From Flagellimonas allohymeniacidonis (lineage in GTDB: Bacteria; Bacteroidota; Bacteroidia; Flavobacteriales; Flavobacteriaceae), in the NCBI RefSeq assembly GCF_004296335.1, contig NZ_SGIU01000001.1, positions 1,031,290 to 1,095,289 of the forward strand: a stretch of 64,000 bases of DNA, read 5' to 3'. The notes under the pieces were generated by a model. That model was not told the DNA's origin. It worked only from the letters and a program-made list of their open reading frames with translations, and did not search any database. Position numbers and translations under genes: made by a program. Shown one piece after another: positions 55,033-62,370 of the stretch (the first letter of the stretch is position 1; the number at the start of each line of letters is the position of its first letter).

Positions 55033-55863
55033 TTACGGAAAAAGTGATTTTAGCTTCTTTGGGTCAACGATGGAATATATACTTCTGATTTTCGTTTTTT
55101 CCATTTCAAAAACCTGGCAGTTGTATAAAGCCCCGTTTTGATAATATAAAATGGCAGGTTGATGATTTACAGTACTGATTCTAATCTCTAATCCGGTCAA
55201 AAAAGCCTTAAATACATACAGTGAAAGCTTGGATACGTCTCGTATGCCATTGGTTATCGCTCGTACCACTTTAACATGCTCGCCACCGTCAGCCGCCAAA
55301 AGGATATCTTTTGACAATAATTTTTCAAGTGAAGTAATATCTCCACTTTTCATGGCTTCAACATAATATCTCAGCTGTGATGTGTCTTGCTGATAATTAG
55401 TATTGCTTGAATTCCTGGTCGTATTTAATTTGCTTTTTGCCCTACTTAATAATTTTCGAGAGTTTTCAATTGTAAAACCAATAGTTTCTGCGATTTCTTT
55501 ATGAGAATAGTCAAATGATTCCTTTAAAATAAAAACGGCACGTTCTTTCGCAGATAGTTTTTCAAGAAGAACGAGTATGGAATAAGACAATATTTCTTCT
55601 TTGTTGATATTTACGTCTGCATTTTCTGTTGAAATTGGTTCTGGTAACCAAATACTATCGGCTGATATTGTTTTTTTCTTCTTTTTTACATTAATCGATT
55701 GGTTGATTACCGATTTTGCCAAATACCCAATTTCATTCTCGATATGATCCTTGTTTATTGAAAGATATTTTATCAAAATATCCTGTATAATGTCTTTTGC
55801 ATCTTCTGAAGAGCCAAGGATGTTATAAGCGTAAGGAAATAATATGTCATGATAGTTTTTCAA
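55033..55863 (-). CDS. ECF41-type RNA polymerase sigma factor with SnoaL-like C-terminal domain
   Basis: A 276-residue extracytoplasmic-function sigma factor of the ECF41 type. Residues 1-60 are sigma-2 (FPYAYNILGSSEDAKDIIQDILIKYL), 72-76 hold the linker WLPEP, 98-145 are sigma-4 (LLEKLSAKERAVFILKESFDYSHKEIAETIGFTIENSRKLLSRAKSKL), and about 160-276 is a SnoaL-like domain with DGG (192-194, compare DGGGK) and VDPKKL (266-271, compare NPDKL), the two family motifs that control activity. It uses a TTG start. No anti-sigma lies beside it, as expected for ECF41, in which the C-terminal domain regulates. Confidence 0.9.
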   Translation of the reverse strand: MKNYHDILFPYAYNILGSSEDAKDIIQDILIKYLSINKDHIENEIGYLAKSVINQSINVKKKKKTISADSIWLPEPISTENADVNINKEEILSYSILVLLEKLSAKERAVFILKESFDYSHKEIAETIGFTIENSRKLLSRAKSKLNTTRNSSNTNYQQDTSQLRYYVEAMKSGDITSLEKLLSKDILLAADGGEHVKVVRAITNGIRDVSKLSLYVFKAFLTGLEIRISTVNHQPAILYYQNGALYNCQVFEMEKTKIRSIYSIVDPKKLKSLFP

Positions 55864-55889
55864 ATCAAAGATTTATGTTCCGTGACTAT

Positions 55890-55916
55890 GACAATTTGAA
55901 CCATAAAAACGTGACA
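55890..55916 (-). promoter_or_regulatory. Predicted ECF41-type promoter of the sigma gene (autoregulation)
   Basis: On the minus strand TGTCACG (55916-55910), 16 bp, TGTC (55893-55890), 27 nt before the TTG start at 55863. This matches the known ECF41 promoter form (TGTCACA-N16-CGTC, from memory) and the azoR promoter in 21 of 29 aligned positions. Confidence 0.7.
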
Positions 55917-56005
55917 TTTTGATTAGAGATTTCGACCAATGACTGAAGTTCGACAATATTGGTCAAAAATACTATCCTAAATTGATGGAAGCTTTCCTGT
56001 AATCT

Positions 56006-56050
56006 AAAAAAAGAACGTAGTCGAGATGCCTTATGTGGTCCTCGACTACG
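56006..56050 (-). terminator. Rho-independent terminator of the mscS-like gene
   Basis: CGTAGTCGAG (56016-56025) pairs with CTCGACTACG (56041-56050) around 15 bases; on the minus strand the hairpin is followed by TTCTTTTTTT. Confidence 0.9.
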
Positions 56051-56095
56051 CCTGCCTCACCATTTCAAGCGGGTTTGATATAGTATTTATTTTAT

Positions 56096-56911
56096 TTATC
56101 CCTCTTTATGAATTTCCACCTGATGTGGGTAAGGAATTTCAATGCCAGCTTCATCTAATGCAAGTTTACAGTTTTCGTAGGTGTTGAAATACACATCCCA
56201 ATAATCCTCCGGCTTACAAAAGGGTCGAACCGCAAAATTTACAGAACTATCGGCCAATTCCATAACATTTACCGAAGGAGCTGGGTCTTGAAGTACTTTG
56301 GGATTGGAAGTCAAGACCTTCAACAATACTTCTTTTGTTTTTTTGATGTCCTCATCGTAGCCCACACCAATTACAGTATCCACACGCATTTTTCCTTCCG
56401 CGGTGTAATTGATAATGTTTCCATTCGCCATTGCACCATTTGGAACTATAGCGAGTTTATTTTCGGGCGTCGTTAACTTGGTGGTAAAAATCTCGATTTC
56501 CTTTACCACGCCAAGTACGCCCTGGGCCTCAATGAGGTCCCCAATACGGTAGGGTTTGAAAATCATAAGTAAAACCCCTCCGGCAAAATTGGAGAGTGAT
56601 CCCTGCAAGGCCAAACCAATGGCAAGACCAGCAGCGGCAATAACAGCGGCAAAAGTGGTTACATCGACCCCTAACCTGGAAATCACTACGATGATCAGGA
56701 ATACCTTTAGCGTCCAAGAAATGAGGTTCAATAGAAATCGTTGAAGCGATTCGTCGTATTTGCTCTTGGACATAACCTTTCGGGCGGCCCCGACAATTTT
56801 CTTGATAATCCAAGAACCTACAATGTAAATGAGAATCGCGGTAATCAATTTCGGTCCGAACTCTTTGGCCAAGTCCAATCCGTAGTTCATCCATTCTTGT
56901 GCTTTTTCCAT
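56096..56911 (-). CDS. Small-conductance mechanosensitive channel, MscS family
   Basis: A 271-residue channel: N-terminal helices near residues 20-38 and 60-85, then the pore-forming helix AAAGLAIGLALQGSLSNFAGGVLLMIFKPYRIGD, followed by the cytoplasmic beta and alpha/beta domains (EIEIFTTKLTTPENKLAIVPNGAMANGNIINYT). It releases solutes at low external osmolarity. ATG 56911 (MEKAQEW) is chosen over a longer open frame that starts at 57031 and would cover a region with a terminator. Single gene, with terminator 56006-56050. Confidence 0.93.
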   Translation of the reverse strand: MEKAQEWMNYGLDLAKEFGPKLITAILIYIVGSWIIKKIVGAARKVMSKSKYDESLQRFLLNLISWTLKVFLIIVVISRLGVDVTTFAAVIAAAGLAIGLALQGSLSNFAGGVLLMIFKPYRIGDLIEAQGVLGVVKEIEIFTTKLTTPENKLAIVPNGAMANGNIINYTAEGKMRVDTVIGVGYDEDIKKTKEVLLKVLTSNPKVLQDPAPSVNVMELADSSVNFAVRPFCKPEDYWDVYFNTYENCKLALDEAGIEIPYPHQVEIHKEG

Positions 56912-57000
56912 AGTGATAAAGATTTTGTTAGTGTTATTACAGTAAGACACTAAGGTATAAAGAAGGTCACAAAAATTGGAGTTTGAATTGATGACAAATA

Positions 57001-57028
57001 AAAATCCCGCACTGCAAGCAGTACGGGA
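57001..57028 (-). terminator. Rho-independent terminator after the sigma/DUF4252 operon
   Basis: TCCCG plus ACTGC (57005-57015) pairs with GCAGT plus CGGGA (57018-57028) with one mismatch in the middle; minus-strand T tract follows (TTTT). Confidence 0.82.
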
Positions 57029-57053
57029 CATATTGTATTGGTGGTTTTGAGAA

Positions 57054-57593
57054 CTAGCCCTTTAAAAACTTTCCAATCTCTCCCAATCCTTCGCCATTGT
57101 AATCCGATTTTTGAATGGCTTGCATCAGTTGAACGATATGTGCAGGATTCATATCCTTGCCCAAAACCCGAACCAAAGCGAAGCCCATATCTTTACTATC
57201 TCCATAAATGATGACCTCATCAATGGCATCTTCGGTGCCTAAATACTTGATGACGCCTTTTCCATATTGTGAATTAATTTTCATTAATTCAACAAACTCG
57301 CCATCCTTCAAAATCTCTTTTACTTTGGCTTTTTCAGCTTTGTATTCGGCTACGTTCTCAGAGGTTTTTCTAAAAGCCAACATATTGAACTTTCGAAGAG
57401 ACTCTACGGCTTCAAGCTGTTTCGAGGTCAAATTGGCACTTTCCATTTTCAAAATGCTCGCCGGAACATCAAGTGCTATGAAATTTGGGTTTTCTGAATT
57501 GTCCACATAGTATTCCTGCAAACTCTGTTGCGAGGAGCAGGAGGCCAAAACAAGGGCTACCACTGCGAACAAACTTTTAATTATATGCTTCAT
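57054..57593 (-). CDS. DUF4252 lipoprotein
   Basis: A 179-residue lipoprotein with lipobox LASC (Cys19) and the DUF4252 core: FMLAFRKTSENVAEY-like region, FVELMKINSQYGKGVIKYLGTEDAIDEVIIYGDSKDMGFALVRVLGKDMNPAHIVQLMQAI. The function is unknown. It is the last of three DUF4252 genes and is separated from the second by 101 bp that contain a large hairpin; a terminator follows. Confidence 0.84.
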   Translation of the reverse strand: MKHIIKSLFAVVALVLASCSSQQSLQEYYVDNSENPNFIALDVPASILKMESANLTSKQLEAVESLRKFNMLAFRKTSENVAEYKAEKAKVKEILKDGEFVELMKINSQYGKGVIKYLGTEDAIDEVIIYGDSKDMGFALVRVLGKDMNPAHIVQLMQAIQKSDYNGEGLGEIGKFLKG

Positions 57594-57637
57594 CTCTGTT
57601 TTTTTGATTGATTTTCACTTCTTGATCACTTCAACAA

Positions 57638-57681
57638 TGGGTATCAAAACCATCTATTTTGTTACAGATGTTTGATACCCA
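57638..57681 (-). other. Intercistronic hairpin between two DUF4252 genes
   Basis: TGGGTATCAAA (57638-57648) pairs with TTTGATACCCA (57671-57681), and CATCT (57651-57655) with AGATG (57666-57670): 16 bp with a 2-base bulge and a 10-base loop. On the minus strand no T tract follows, so it is more likely an mRNA-processing or stability element than a terminator. Confidence 0.6.
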
Positions 57682-57694
57682 ATGTTTTTATCCA

Positions 57695-58231
57695 TTACTG
57701 CTTTTCAACCTTATCCAACTCCTTGGGCAGATTCATTTTTCTGGTCAAAGACCCCACTTTGGTCAAGTCGATGTCCCCACTCATGGTCAACAATACGGTC
57801 TCTATGCCGTATGACTCTTCCTTTTCATCTTCCAACCCCGTAACGAACATCAATAGCTCGCTTACATGGTCTTCGTCCTTTCCACTCTTAACATAAAACT
57901 TAAGATTGGTATCCCCATCCTTGATTTTCATGAGTTCTTCGAGTTTTGAGGATTTTACGTATTGTTTCATAGTGGCCGCCATATCTGCAGCTGCCCCTTC
58001 ATCTTCGGAAACAAATATTTTGATACCATCGATGCTTTTGGCAATCTCTACAAATTCCTCGCTCTCTTTATCTCCTTTTTCCTCCATCATATCAGCAACA
58101 ATGTGGAGCATCCCTTTGCTGATGGTCATGGAACCTATTCTTTCTGACTCCTCGAACTTATCGAATATCGATTGTGAAAATCCGATTAGTGGAAGAAGCA
58201 TTAAGAATAGGCCTATGCTTGTTTTTTTCAT
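57695..58231 (-). CDS. DUF4252 protein, exported
   Basis: A 178-residue protein with a Sec signal peptide (LMLLPLIGFSQ) and the DUF4252 pattern: FDKFEESERIGSMTISKGMLHIVADMM, then KFYVKSGKDEDHVSELLMFVTG. It is a close paralogue of the next gene upstream: the DEDHVSELLMFVTG block is identical in both. No function is known. One bp lies between it and the upstream copy. Confidence 0.85.
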   Translation of the reverse strand: MKKTSIGLFLMLLPLIGFSQSIFDKFEESERIGSMTISKGMLHIVADMMEEKGDKESEEFVEIAKSIDGIKIFVSEDEGAAADMAATMKQYVKSSKLEELMKIKDGDTNLKFYVKSGKDEDHVSELLMFVTGLEDEKEESYGIETVLLTMSGDIDLTKVGSLTRKMNLPKELDKVEKQ

Positions 58232-58232
58232 C

Positions 58233-58775
58233 TTAGTTGCCTTTTTCCCCAGCTTTGTTCAACTCCTCGGGAAGATTCATCTTTTTCGTCAAGGAATTGA
58301 TTTTGTTCAAATCGATATCCCCTGTCAATGAAAGTAAAACCGTTTCGAATTTTCTGCCGTCAGATTCTACATCCTTCAACCCGGTGACGAACATCAACAG
58401 TTCACTTACATGGTCTTCGTCCTTGCCTTGTTTGATGTAAAACTTCACATTGGCATCCCTGTCTTTGACCCGCATCAATTCTTCCATAGTGGAAGACTTG
58501 AGATACCTGCCCACAGAAGCTTTCATATCTGCTCCTATTTTTTCATTGTCGGTAGTAAACACCTTAAGACTTTTTAAACTACTCGCGATTTCCATAAAAT
58601 CCTGTGCTTCGGGATCATCAACCTCCACATCGATTTTGGCCAATAGGTTGAACATACTTTTGTTCACGACCACCGATGTAACATCGTCCAAATCTTCAAA
58701 CTTGTCGAACAGGGATTGTGAAAACCCGGATATCGGAATTGCGACGATTAGAAAAATTAAAATATACCTTTTCAT
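58233..58775 (-). CDS. DUF4252 protein, exported (paralogue)
   Basis: A 180-residue protein, signal peptide MKRYILIFLIVAIPISGFSQ, then DUF4252 core with IKQGKDEDHVSELLMFVTGL shared with its neighbour. The start at 58775 gives a normal signal peptide; earlier in-frame starts (58793, 58862) overlap the anti-sigma gene. It follows the anti-sigma gene by 10 bp. Confidence 0.85.
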   Translation of the reverse strand: MKRYILIFLIVAIPISGFSQSLFDKFEDLDDVTSVVVNKSMFNLLAKIDVEVDDPEAQDFMEIASSLKSLKVFTTDNEKIGADMKASVGRYLKSSTMEELMRVKDRDANVKFYIKQGKDEDHVSELLMFVTGLKDVESDGRKFETVLLSLTGDIDLNKINSLTKKMNLPEELNKAGEKGN

Positions 58776-58785
58776 CTTTTTTGTT

Positions 58786-59205
58786 TTAATCATTGTTGTA
58801 AATTTTCTGTTTTGCGGCTTCAAACTCTTCCAAATAGGCCACTTTTTCAGTGCCTCGACCAAAGTTTTCCGCTAAGAGTTCAAATGCCTTTTTGGTCTCC
58901 TGATAAGCAAATTCTGCTTGTTTACGTTCTTGATACTGGTTACCAAAGTAAATTCCAAAGGTTAGAAGGGCCACGGCAGCAACGGATATCCATTTATAAT
59001 AGTTTTTTCTAGGTTTTAATGGAACCTGCTTGGTGTACCGCTCTTCTTTGGCGGCGGAAAAATAATTGAACATTGGTCTATATTGTTCCAAATGTGCTTC
59101 CACATTTTCTTGGGAAAAGTAATTTCGTAAAGTTTGCTCTTCCGAAACCGTTGTGGTGGCTTCGAAGTACTTTTCCAATAGCTTTTCTATGTTATCCAAT
59201 TCCAT
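58786..59205 (-). CDS. Putative anti-sigma factor (membrane-bound)
   Basis: A 139-residue protein with a cytoplasmic N-terminus (LEKYFEATTTVSEEQTLRNYF), one membrane helix (71-88) and a short outside tail (EFAYQETKKAFELLAEN). The layout and position directly after an ECF sigma gene, overlapping it by 14 bp, fit the anti-sigma factors linked to DUF4252 operons. No zinc motif (HxxxCxxC) is present. Confidence 0.8.
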   Translation of the reverse strand: MELDNIEKLLEKYFEATTTVSEEQTLRNYFSQENVEAHLEQYRPMFNYFSAAKEERYTKQVPLKPRKNYYKWISVAAVALLTFGIYFGNQYQERKQAEFAYQETKKAFELLAENFGRGTEKVAYLEEFEAAKQKIYNND

Positions 59206-59701
59206 AGTTATGTTTTTTTGCCAATTCTTGTCTTATTGTCTTTCTCGCCCTGGACAGAGCCACACGTACTGCGGTGGGTTTCATGTCCAGTAGCTCGCAT
59301 ATTTCGTCAAATTCATACTGTTCCACATCCCGAAGCTGCAAGACCATTTTTTGTTGTTCAGGCAGTCCTTCCATAATCCGCTCCATCCATCGTACACTAT
59401 CTTCTGCCTCCAACTGTCGCTGTAAAGAGACATTTTCGTCCCGATAATTGCTGTGAACCAGCTTAAGGTTGCTTGCCTGTCTCGATTTCAATCGATCTAA
59501 ACAAAAATTCTTGGTCATGGTCATGGCGAAAGCTTCAACGTTTTTATACTCTCCCATGGTTTCGTGCTTCGACCATAGTTTCAACAGAATTTCTTGAGTG
59601 GCGTCCTCCGCCTCTTCCCGGGAAACCAACAATCGCTTTGCCAAACGATATAGTTTATCCTTAAAAGGCATTACCACATTAATAAATTCAGTCTGTTGCA
59701 T
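59192..59701 (-). CDS. ECF-type RNA polymerase sigma factor
   Basis: A 169-residue ECF sigma factor: sigma-2 FKDKLYRLAKRLLVSREEAEDATQEILLKLWSKHE and sigma-4 GLPEQQKMVLQLRDVEQYEFDEICELLDMKPTAVRVALSRARKTIRQ. The gene starts an operon sigma - anti-sigma - DUF4252 - DUF4252 - (hairpin) - DUF4252 found widely in Bacteroidota. The stimulus is unknown. No TAnnTTTG box precedes it. Confidence 0.93.
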   Translation of the reverse strand: MQQTEFINVVMPFKDKLYRLAKRLLVSREEAEDATQEILLKLWSKHETMGEYKNVEAFAMTMTKNFCLDRLKSRQASNLKLVHSNYRDENVSLQRQLEAEDSVRWMERIMEGLPEQQKMVLQLRDVEQYEFDEICELLDMKPTAVRVALSRARKTIRQELAKKHNYGIG

Positions 59702-59909
59702 TAGTTGTTTTTAGTTGTTCGGAAGGTTTTCACATCTTCCTACATAATCACGACGACGCTTATCGAAATTTGTTACAAATTATTTGATTTCTCCCTAGAT
59801 GTAACTATTTTGTGGGGCAAAATCGAAAAAGATAACGAGTTTACCACCTTATCTGCCAGCCTCTACCAGTATTGGAATGAATTTTGAGGAATAAAACAAA
59901 AATTTAGCT

Positions 59910-61367
59910 ATGAAGAAATATTTTTCCCTTCTTACGGGATTGACCTTGCTTTTTTTGGCATGTAGCGAGGACGACAACGGAATTGATAATCCTAATCCCA
60001 ACCCCCCTGTCTCAGCAGATTTCCCTGTTCAAGACTTTATGTGGCAAGCCATGAATCTATGGTACTTTTGGCAGGCTGAAGTTCCAAATCTTGCAGATGA
60101 CCGATTTTCGACCGATGCAGAATTTGTAGAGTTCATACAAAGTCAATCCGATGAGGAAGCCTTTTTGAGAAGCCTCTTGTTTACGGAAGACAGGTTTACT
60201 TTTTGGAATGAGAATTATAAGGAGCTTGTGAGTAATCTGTCGGGGGTCTCCAAAAGTAATGGACTAGAGTTCGGTTTGGTTCAATTCTCTGGCAGTAATG
60301 ACATTTTCGGATATGTTCAATATATACAGCTCAATTCTGATGCTGCAAGTAAGGATATTAGTCGAGGTGAAATTTTTACCCGCGTTGATGGACAACAATT
60401 AAATTTGGACAACTACATAGGCCTTCTCTTCGGAGATAACGACACCTACACCTTAGGTATGGCGGATATAGCCAATGGACAAATCACAGATAACACTAAA
60501 GAGGTTACCCTTACCAAAGTTGAAGGCTTTGAAGAAGATCCCATTTTGGTGGCTGAAACACTTGATGTTGGCGGAACAAAAGTGGCCTATTTAATGTATA
60601 ATCGTTTTTTAAGCAGTTTTAATGAAGAATTAAATGCCGCTTTTGCCCAGTTTGTTGCAGAAGGTGCTACGGAATTGGTACTGGATATGAGGTACAATCC
60701 CGGAGGTTCAGTAAATACTTCGCGCCTTTTGGCCAGTATGGTCTATGGGACCAATACCGATGAATTATATATTCGACAACGTTGGAACAGTAAGATTCAA
60801 GGCCAGTTGAGCGCCGAACAGCTAGAGGATTATTTCGCGGATACTACGGGTTCAACACCCATCAGTTCCCTAAACTTAAACCGGGTTTTCGTGTTGGCCA
60901 CCAACAGTTCTGCTTCCGCTAGCGAATTGGTCATGAACGGTCTGGCACCTTATGTAAACGTTATCCATATTGGGGAGACTACAAGGGGTAAGAACGAGTT
61001 TTCCATTACACTTGTGGATGACCCAGGAAATTCTTTTATCTACAGCAGCACTAGGGAAAATGTAATAAACAGCGATAATAGTTGGGGATTGCAACCCTTA
61101 GTGGGAAGAAACGAAAATGCCAATGGTTTCTTTGATTACACAGATGGACTGGCCCCAGACATTGAGCTGGAAGAGGATTTATCCGATTTAGGCGTGTTAG
61201 GAGACCCAAATGAACCCTTATTGGCCAGGGCGTTAGAAGAAATTACGGGAGTCTCCACCAAAAAGGGATCTGTAGTGCTCATGCCTGCAAAAGCCTTTAC
61301 TGGATCTGCTTTGGAAACACCCCTCAAGGATATTATGTATTTGGATAAACCCCTAAACTTGAAATAA
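59910..61367 (+). CDS. S41 family peptidase, lipoprotein
   Basis: A 485-residue exported peptidase. Lipobox FLAC (Cys18), a degenerate PDZ-like region (EFGLVQFSGSNDIFGYVQYIQLNSDAASKDISRGEIFTRVDG) and the S41 catalytic domain: VLDMRYNPGGSVNTSRLLAS, catalytic Ser in LATNSSASASELVMNGL and the general-base Lys in HIGETTRGKNEF. It is a CtpA-type periplasmic protease of unknown substrate. It ends at a bidirectional terminator facing the BtuF-like gene. Confidence 0.92.
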   Translation: MKKYFSLLTGLTLLFLACSEDDNGIDNPNPNPPVSADFPVQDFMWQAMNLWYFWQAEVPNLADDRFSTDAEFVEFIQSQSDEEAFLRSLLFTEDRFTFWNENYKELVSNLSGVSKSNGLEFGLVQFSGSNDIFGYVQYIQLNSDAASKDISRGEIFTRVDGQQLNLDNYIGLLFGDNDTYTLGMADIANGQITDNTKEVTLTKVEGFEEDPILVAETLDVGGTKVAYLMYNRFLSSFNEELNAAFAQFVAEGATELVLDMRYNPGGSVNTSRLLASMVYGTNTDELYIRQRWNSKIQGQLSAEQLEDYFADTTGSTPISSLNLNRVFVLATNSSASASELVMNGLAPYVNVIHIGETTRGKNEFSITLVDDPGNSFIYSSTRENVINSDNSWGLQPLVGRNENANGFFDYTDGLAPDIELEEDLSDLGVLGDPNEPLLARALEEITGVSTKKGSVVLMPAKAFTGSALETPLKDIMYLDKPLNLK

Positions 61368-61374
61368 AGAAAAA

Positions 61375-61398
61375 GCGGCTTTGAGCCGCTTTTTTTTG
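61375..61398. terminator. Bidirectional rho-independent terminator
   Basis: GCGGCT (61375-61380) pairs with AGCCGC (61384-61389) around TTG, followed by eight T on the plus strand and TTTTTC on the minus strand. Confidence 0.9.
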
Positions 61399-61416
61399 TT
61401 TATAACAGACTTTTGT

Positions 61417-62352
61417 TTAATGGGTACTTGCCATTTGAAAGGTCTTGTACTTGGTCAATAATTTCTGTGGTACCTCAATCACCTCTGGATGAAAAAGACC
61501 CGCCAATACTTCAATTCCATCTACCAAGGTTTTAGCAGATGATTGGGTAAACATATCAAAATCGGCTATAAAGACCCTATGATTTTGTACGGCTTGGAGA
61601 TTCTTCCATCCTTTCTTTTTAGTAAGAAGGTGTATTTCCTCGAATGTACGGTCCATTGAAAATCCGCAAGGCGCTATCACCAATATTTCTGGATCGTACT
61701 TTACTATTCTTTCCCATTGCGTTACGACACTATCTCCTGAAGGGTTAGATAGCATATCGACTCCCCCCGCGAGTGCGATTTGATGGGGAATCCAATGACC
61801 ACAATTAAAAATGGGGTCTAGCCATTCCATGAGCATAACTCTTTTTGGTAGCGCCCTTGCCTTTCTTAACTTATCCACAACCCGCTGAATTCTATGGTTC
61901 AGGCCATTCAAATATTCATAAGCCCGTTCTTCCTGTTCAGCTGCTTTGGCTATAGTTACCGCAGACCGAAAAACATCTTCCAAAGACTCAGGGCTTACGG
62001 AAATCAATTCGGGCTGCTTCGGCAGGTTTGCAACGGCGGCAGCCGTGCAAGCTGTATCAATCTGACAAATATCACACATATCCTGGGTGAAAATCACATC
62101 AGGTGAAATCTGTTCCAGCAGGGTTTCATCCACATAGTACAAATCTTTTCCCTGGTGCTTACTTGCAGAAAACACGGCATCGATTTCCCTACTTGACAGG
62201 TTTTTACCTTCAAGGATGCAGCGCACCACAGGTTTCTTCTCTTTAAGGGCTTGCTCTGGGCACTCAAAGGTAACGCCATACAATTGGTCCTGTAAACCCA
62301 TATCATAAATCATTTGAGTGACGGCGGGCATAAAAGAACATAGTTTGAGCAT
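61417..62352 (-). CDS. BtuF-like cobalamin-binding protein without signal peptide
   Basis: A 311-residue protein of the periplasmic-binding-protein type III fold, like BtuF (MLKLCSFMPAVTQMIYDMGLQDQLYGVTFECPEQ and PKRVMLMEWLDPIFNCGHWIPHQIALAGG). Unlike BtuF, there is no signal peptide or lipobox, and the middle carries CDICQIDTAC (residues 93-102). It may therefore act in the cytoplasm or be exported by another route. It overlaps no gene, but lies 18 bp behind the BtuB-like receptor gene, so it is in the same operon. Cobalamin is the likely ligand; siderophore-type ligands cannot be excluded. Confidence 0.8.
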   Translation of the reverse strand: MLKLCSFMPAVTQMIYDMGLQDQLYGVTFECPEQALKEKKPVVRCILEGKNLSSREIDAVFSASKHQGKDLYYVDETLLEQISPDVIFTQDMCDICQIDTACTAAAVANLPKQPELISVSPESLEDVFRSAVTIAKAAEQEERAYEYLNGLNHRIQRVVDKLRKARALPKRVMLMEWLDPIFNCGHWIPHQIALAGGVDMLSNPSGDSVVTQWERIVKYDPEILVIAPCGFSMDRTFEEIHLLTKKKGWKNLQAVQNHRVFIADFDMFTQSSAKTLVDGIEVLAGLFHPEVIEVPQKLLTKYKTFQMASTH

Positions 62353-62370
62353 TACCTTGGTGTTAATTGT

